A DNA stretch of 64,000 bases from Haloplanus sp. CK5-1 (GTDB lineage: Archaea; Halobacteriota; Halobacteria; Halobacteriales; Haloferacaceae). The stretch is taken from positions 2,294,001 to 2,358,000 of the forward strand of contig NZ_CP147505.1 of assembly GCF_037201915.1 (NCBI RefSeq). Reading direction: 5' to 3'. Below are positions 62,301-64,000 of this stretch, piece after piece. The notes beneath the pieces are model-generated. The model had not been told where the DNA came from. It worked only from the letters and a program-made list of their open reading frames with translations, and ran no database searches. The position numbers and the translations under genes were made by a program. Every line of letters starts with the position of its first letter. Positions within the stretch are counted from its first letter, which is position 1.

Positions 62301-63418
62301 CGTTCTTTCCGCTCGGTGATGTCCCGCCCAAGTGCGAGATACTGCGACTCGCCCGACATGTCTGTTCTCGACACCCACATTTCGACCGGGAACGTCGAGC
62401 CATCTTTGCGCTGGTGTAGTCCTTCTACTTTATGCGTCTCCTCGCTGTCCATCTCTGCCCAGGTGTTCTGTGCTGTTGCGGGGTCGAGCTCTACCGCGAA
62501 GTCCGTGACATTCATTTCGAGCAGTTTGTCGCGGGTATATCCGAGCTCGTCGACGGTCTGCTCGTTGACATCGAGGATGTTGCCATCTGCGTCGTGGATG
62601 GTGATGGAATCCGGTGCCTCGTCGAACAGCGCTTGCAGTCGTGTTCTGGCCTGTTCGAGTTCCCGCTCTCTGTTTTTCAGTTCGGTAATCTCTCGGCCCG
62701 ACCCAACGATTCGCTCGACTGTCCCGTCGACGACAATCGGTGTCAGTTTGGTCTGCCAGGTTGTCGTCTTGTCGTTGAGGTCGAGTTCCTCCTCGTAGAT
62801 GACGGCCTCCTGGCGTTCAAGACACTCTCTGTAGTTGGCCGCCAGTTCCGACCCGAGTTCGTCGCCGAATACCTCGGTCGGCGTCTTCCCGCGGACTTCC
62901 TCGGTGGATTTGCCGGTAAACGCTTCCTCGCGTTTGTTGAACCACTGGAATCGAACAGTCCCGTCGTCGACATCGAGCAAAAAGAGTGCGTCCTGCACAT
63001 GATCGAAGACCGATTCGTACTCCCGCTTGAGCTCGTCCAAACCCTCTTCTCGTTCCTTTTGCTCGGTGATGTCACGACAGAATGCGACGACCGCTGGTTC
63101 CCCGTCGTAGGATATCTCAGTCACGGAAAACTCGATTGGAATTTGGTCACCCGACTTGGTCTCGAGAGTGACCTCATACTGATCCGGGACGTCTTCGCCG
63201 CTCGTGCGAGCACTGTGATACTGCTCGACGAGGGCTGCATCGTCGTCTGTGACAAGCATCGTCTTCGGTGCGCCCACGAGTGTTGCTTCGGCGTATCCTG
63301 TCAGTTCCTGTAATCGCTCGTTGGCGTAGACAATTTCGCCGTTTCGAGCAACGAGAATACCGTCGTTGCTCTCTTCGACGATTGACTCGTAGGGGACATC
63401 GTCCATCGTTGACTTCAT
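59373..63418 (-). pseudogene. Multi-PAS sensor histidine kinase, split by a one-base frameshift
   Basis: The front part (60848-63418, 856 residues) begins MKSTMDDVPYESIVEESNDG and holds about seven PAS/PAC units, each with a DITERKEREQEL-like linker. The rear part (59373-60851 and in frame upstream to 60943) continues with two more PAS domains, a HisKA H-box (VVRHDIRNDLQLVLAYAETL) and an HATPase (NLMKNAIQHN, RIADNGPGISGERKDKIFQQ, GTGLGLYLVETLVDRYGGSV). At 60941-60946 the sequence cccgtgaaac should read cccggtgaaac: one G is missing, after which the frame ETKTIQTRFRRADDSWCWIE runs on. Without it, the gene would be about 1,340 residues. There are no membrane segments, so the sensor is cytoplasmic. 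It is broken, or the sequence has a one-base error. Confidence 0.85.
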
Positions 63419-63914
63419 ATTCAGGTGACGCTCTGATAAAGTTTCAAAAGAGTGTTAGTTCGATTGAGAGGTCAATGTCTCTATAGGTGTTGTACGGCAG
63501 CAAACCAACCGCTGAATAGATATTTTTTGTCCTCTCCATCTCGACCGACAATGAGTGACAATAGCATAATACCGTCAGCAGCATTCGCAGCAGTAGACCC
63601 ATCGCAGGAGACTCGGGGCGAACAATGGTGAGTTGCTGCAGATCTCTGTACTGAGCGATTGTGACTCATACCAACTCGGAATCCGCAGGGCGAGATATGC
63701 GCCTTCCGTTCAGCGTTCACTGAACGAACTGCTCGATTACTACCAGAATTGTTGTGACCGATTCAGAGCGTGTAGTCAGCGCGTGAACTGCGTTATTTTC
63801 TCTATCTGGATCCTGAATCAGCCGATAGAACGAGTCTGCGTATTGACAGCCGGACCGTATAGGAGACTCTCATTACTCGGAACCACTTTCAATGTCGGCA
63901 GAAGACGTGGCACA
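63419..63914. other. Intergenic region, no gene seen
   Basis: About 500 bp. One 26-codon frame starts at 63551 (MSDNSIIPSAAFAAVDPSQE), too short to judge. The left end must hold the promoter of the kinase gene; an AT-rich stretch is at 63516-63532 (tagatattttttgtcct) but is far from its start. Confidence 0.35.
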
Positions 63915-64000
63915 ATGACCAACATTCGTCGTCCTCTCGTATCTGGTTTCGCCATCGCCATCGGCACATTAATTGGACTTGTCTTCCTTGGTGACAGCTC
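63915..64000 (+). CDS. Start of a membrane or exported protein (partial)
   Basis: From ATG 63915 the frame is open to the right edge: MTNIRRPLVSGFAIAIGTLI then GLVFLGDS. The 20-residue hydrophobic stretch after two arginines is a membrane anchor or signal sequence. The protein cannot be identified. Confidence 0.5.
   Translation, partial: MTNIRRPLVSGFAIAIGTLIGLVFLGDS

Noticed and set aside
63551..63631. A 26-codon gene (MSDNSIIPSA...)
   Set aside because: Too short to support, with no homology or promoter evidence.

Overview
The window is from a haloarchaeon (class Halobacteria). The proteins are strongly acidic. There is an archaeal TFB, a halobacterial transducer, a bacterio-opsin-activator type HTH regulator, Tat-dependent lipoproteins, many haloarchaeal DUF proteins, and promoters with a TATA box about 27 nt before a leaderless start.

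Region 1 (1-13.3 kb) is very GC-rich core chromosome: the end of gcvH, glyA, a TbsP-type regulator, a YcaO protein, DUF63 and DUF4013 membrane proteins, a CBS protein, a PQQ-repeat lipoprotein, a stomatin-like protein and DoxX. It also has two decayed genes (a CBS-domain fragment and a TatD-like hydrolase with an internal deletion).

Region 2 (13.3-23.3 kb) starts at a tRNA-like 3' remnant, a 13-bp inverted repeat and a tyrosine integrase. Composition drops here, so I read it as the edge of an accessory region. It carries a REC-PAS-GAF-HTH regulator, a transducer, a cheW stub, a pterin dehydratase, DUF2237 and a TFB overlapping a 49-codon zinc-ribbon gene.

Region 3 (23.5-32.3 kb) is an iron-sulfur, redox and metal block: stand-alone SufB, ferredoxin, zinc-ribbon protein, orphan 2-oxoacid:ferredoxin oxidoreductase beta subunit, TSUP permease, NifU-like protein, cupin, and a permease with two YHS-type metal domains.

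Region 4 (32.3-43.7 kb) is a mobile and plasmid-like patch: two intact transposases, IS200/IS605-type hairpin relics, a TnpB fragment, Doc and HicAB toxin-antitoxin genes (doc frameshifted, hicA scrambled near its N-terminus), a kinase-like protein without catalytic residues, parA with a companion, and a repeat field with a perfect 20-bp inverted repeat.

Region 5 (43.7-58.9 kb) is the most notable: a [NiFe] hydrogenase locus. In order it has a Cys/His-rich winged-helix protein, a maturation protease, the small subunit, a 77-residue unknown, the large subunit, a protease-like paralogue, a DUF protein, a CooC-like P-loop ATPase, hypE-hypD-hypC, and divergent hypF. TrmO, a Cys-rich HxlR regulator and a nitrate/sulfonate/taurine-type ABC transporter follow. 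HypA and HypB are not in the window; the CooC-like ATPase is a candidate for the nickel step.

Region 6 (59-64 kb) is a very large multi-PAS histidine kinase broken by a one-base frameshift, then a gene entering the right edge.
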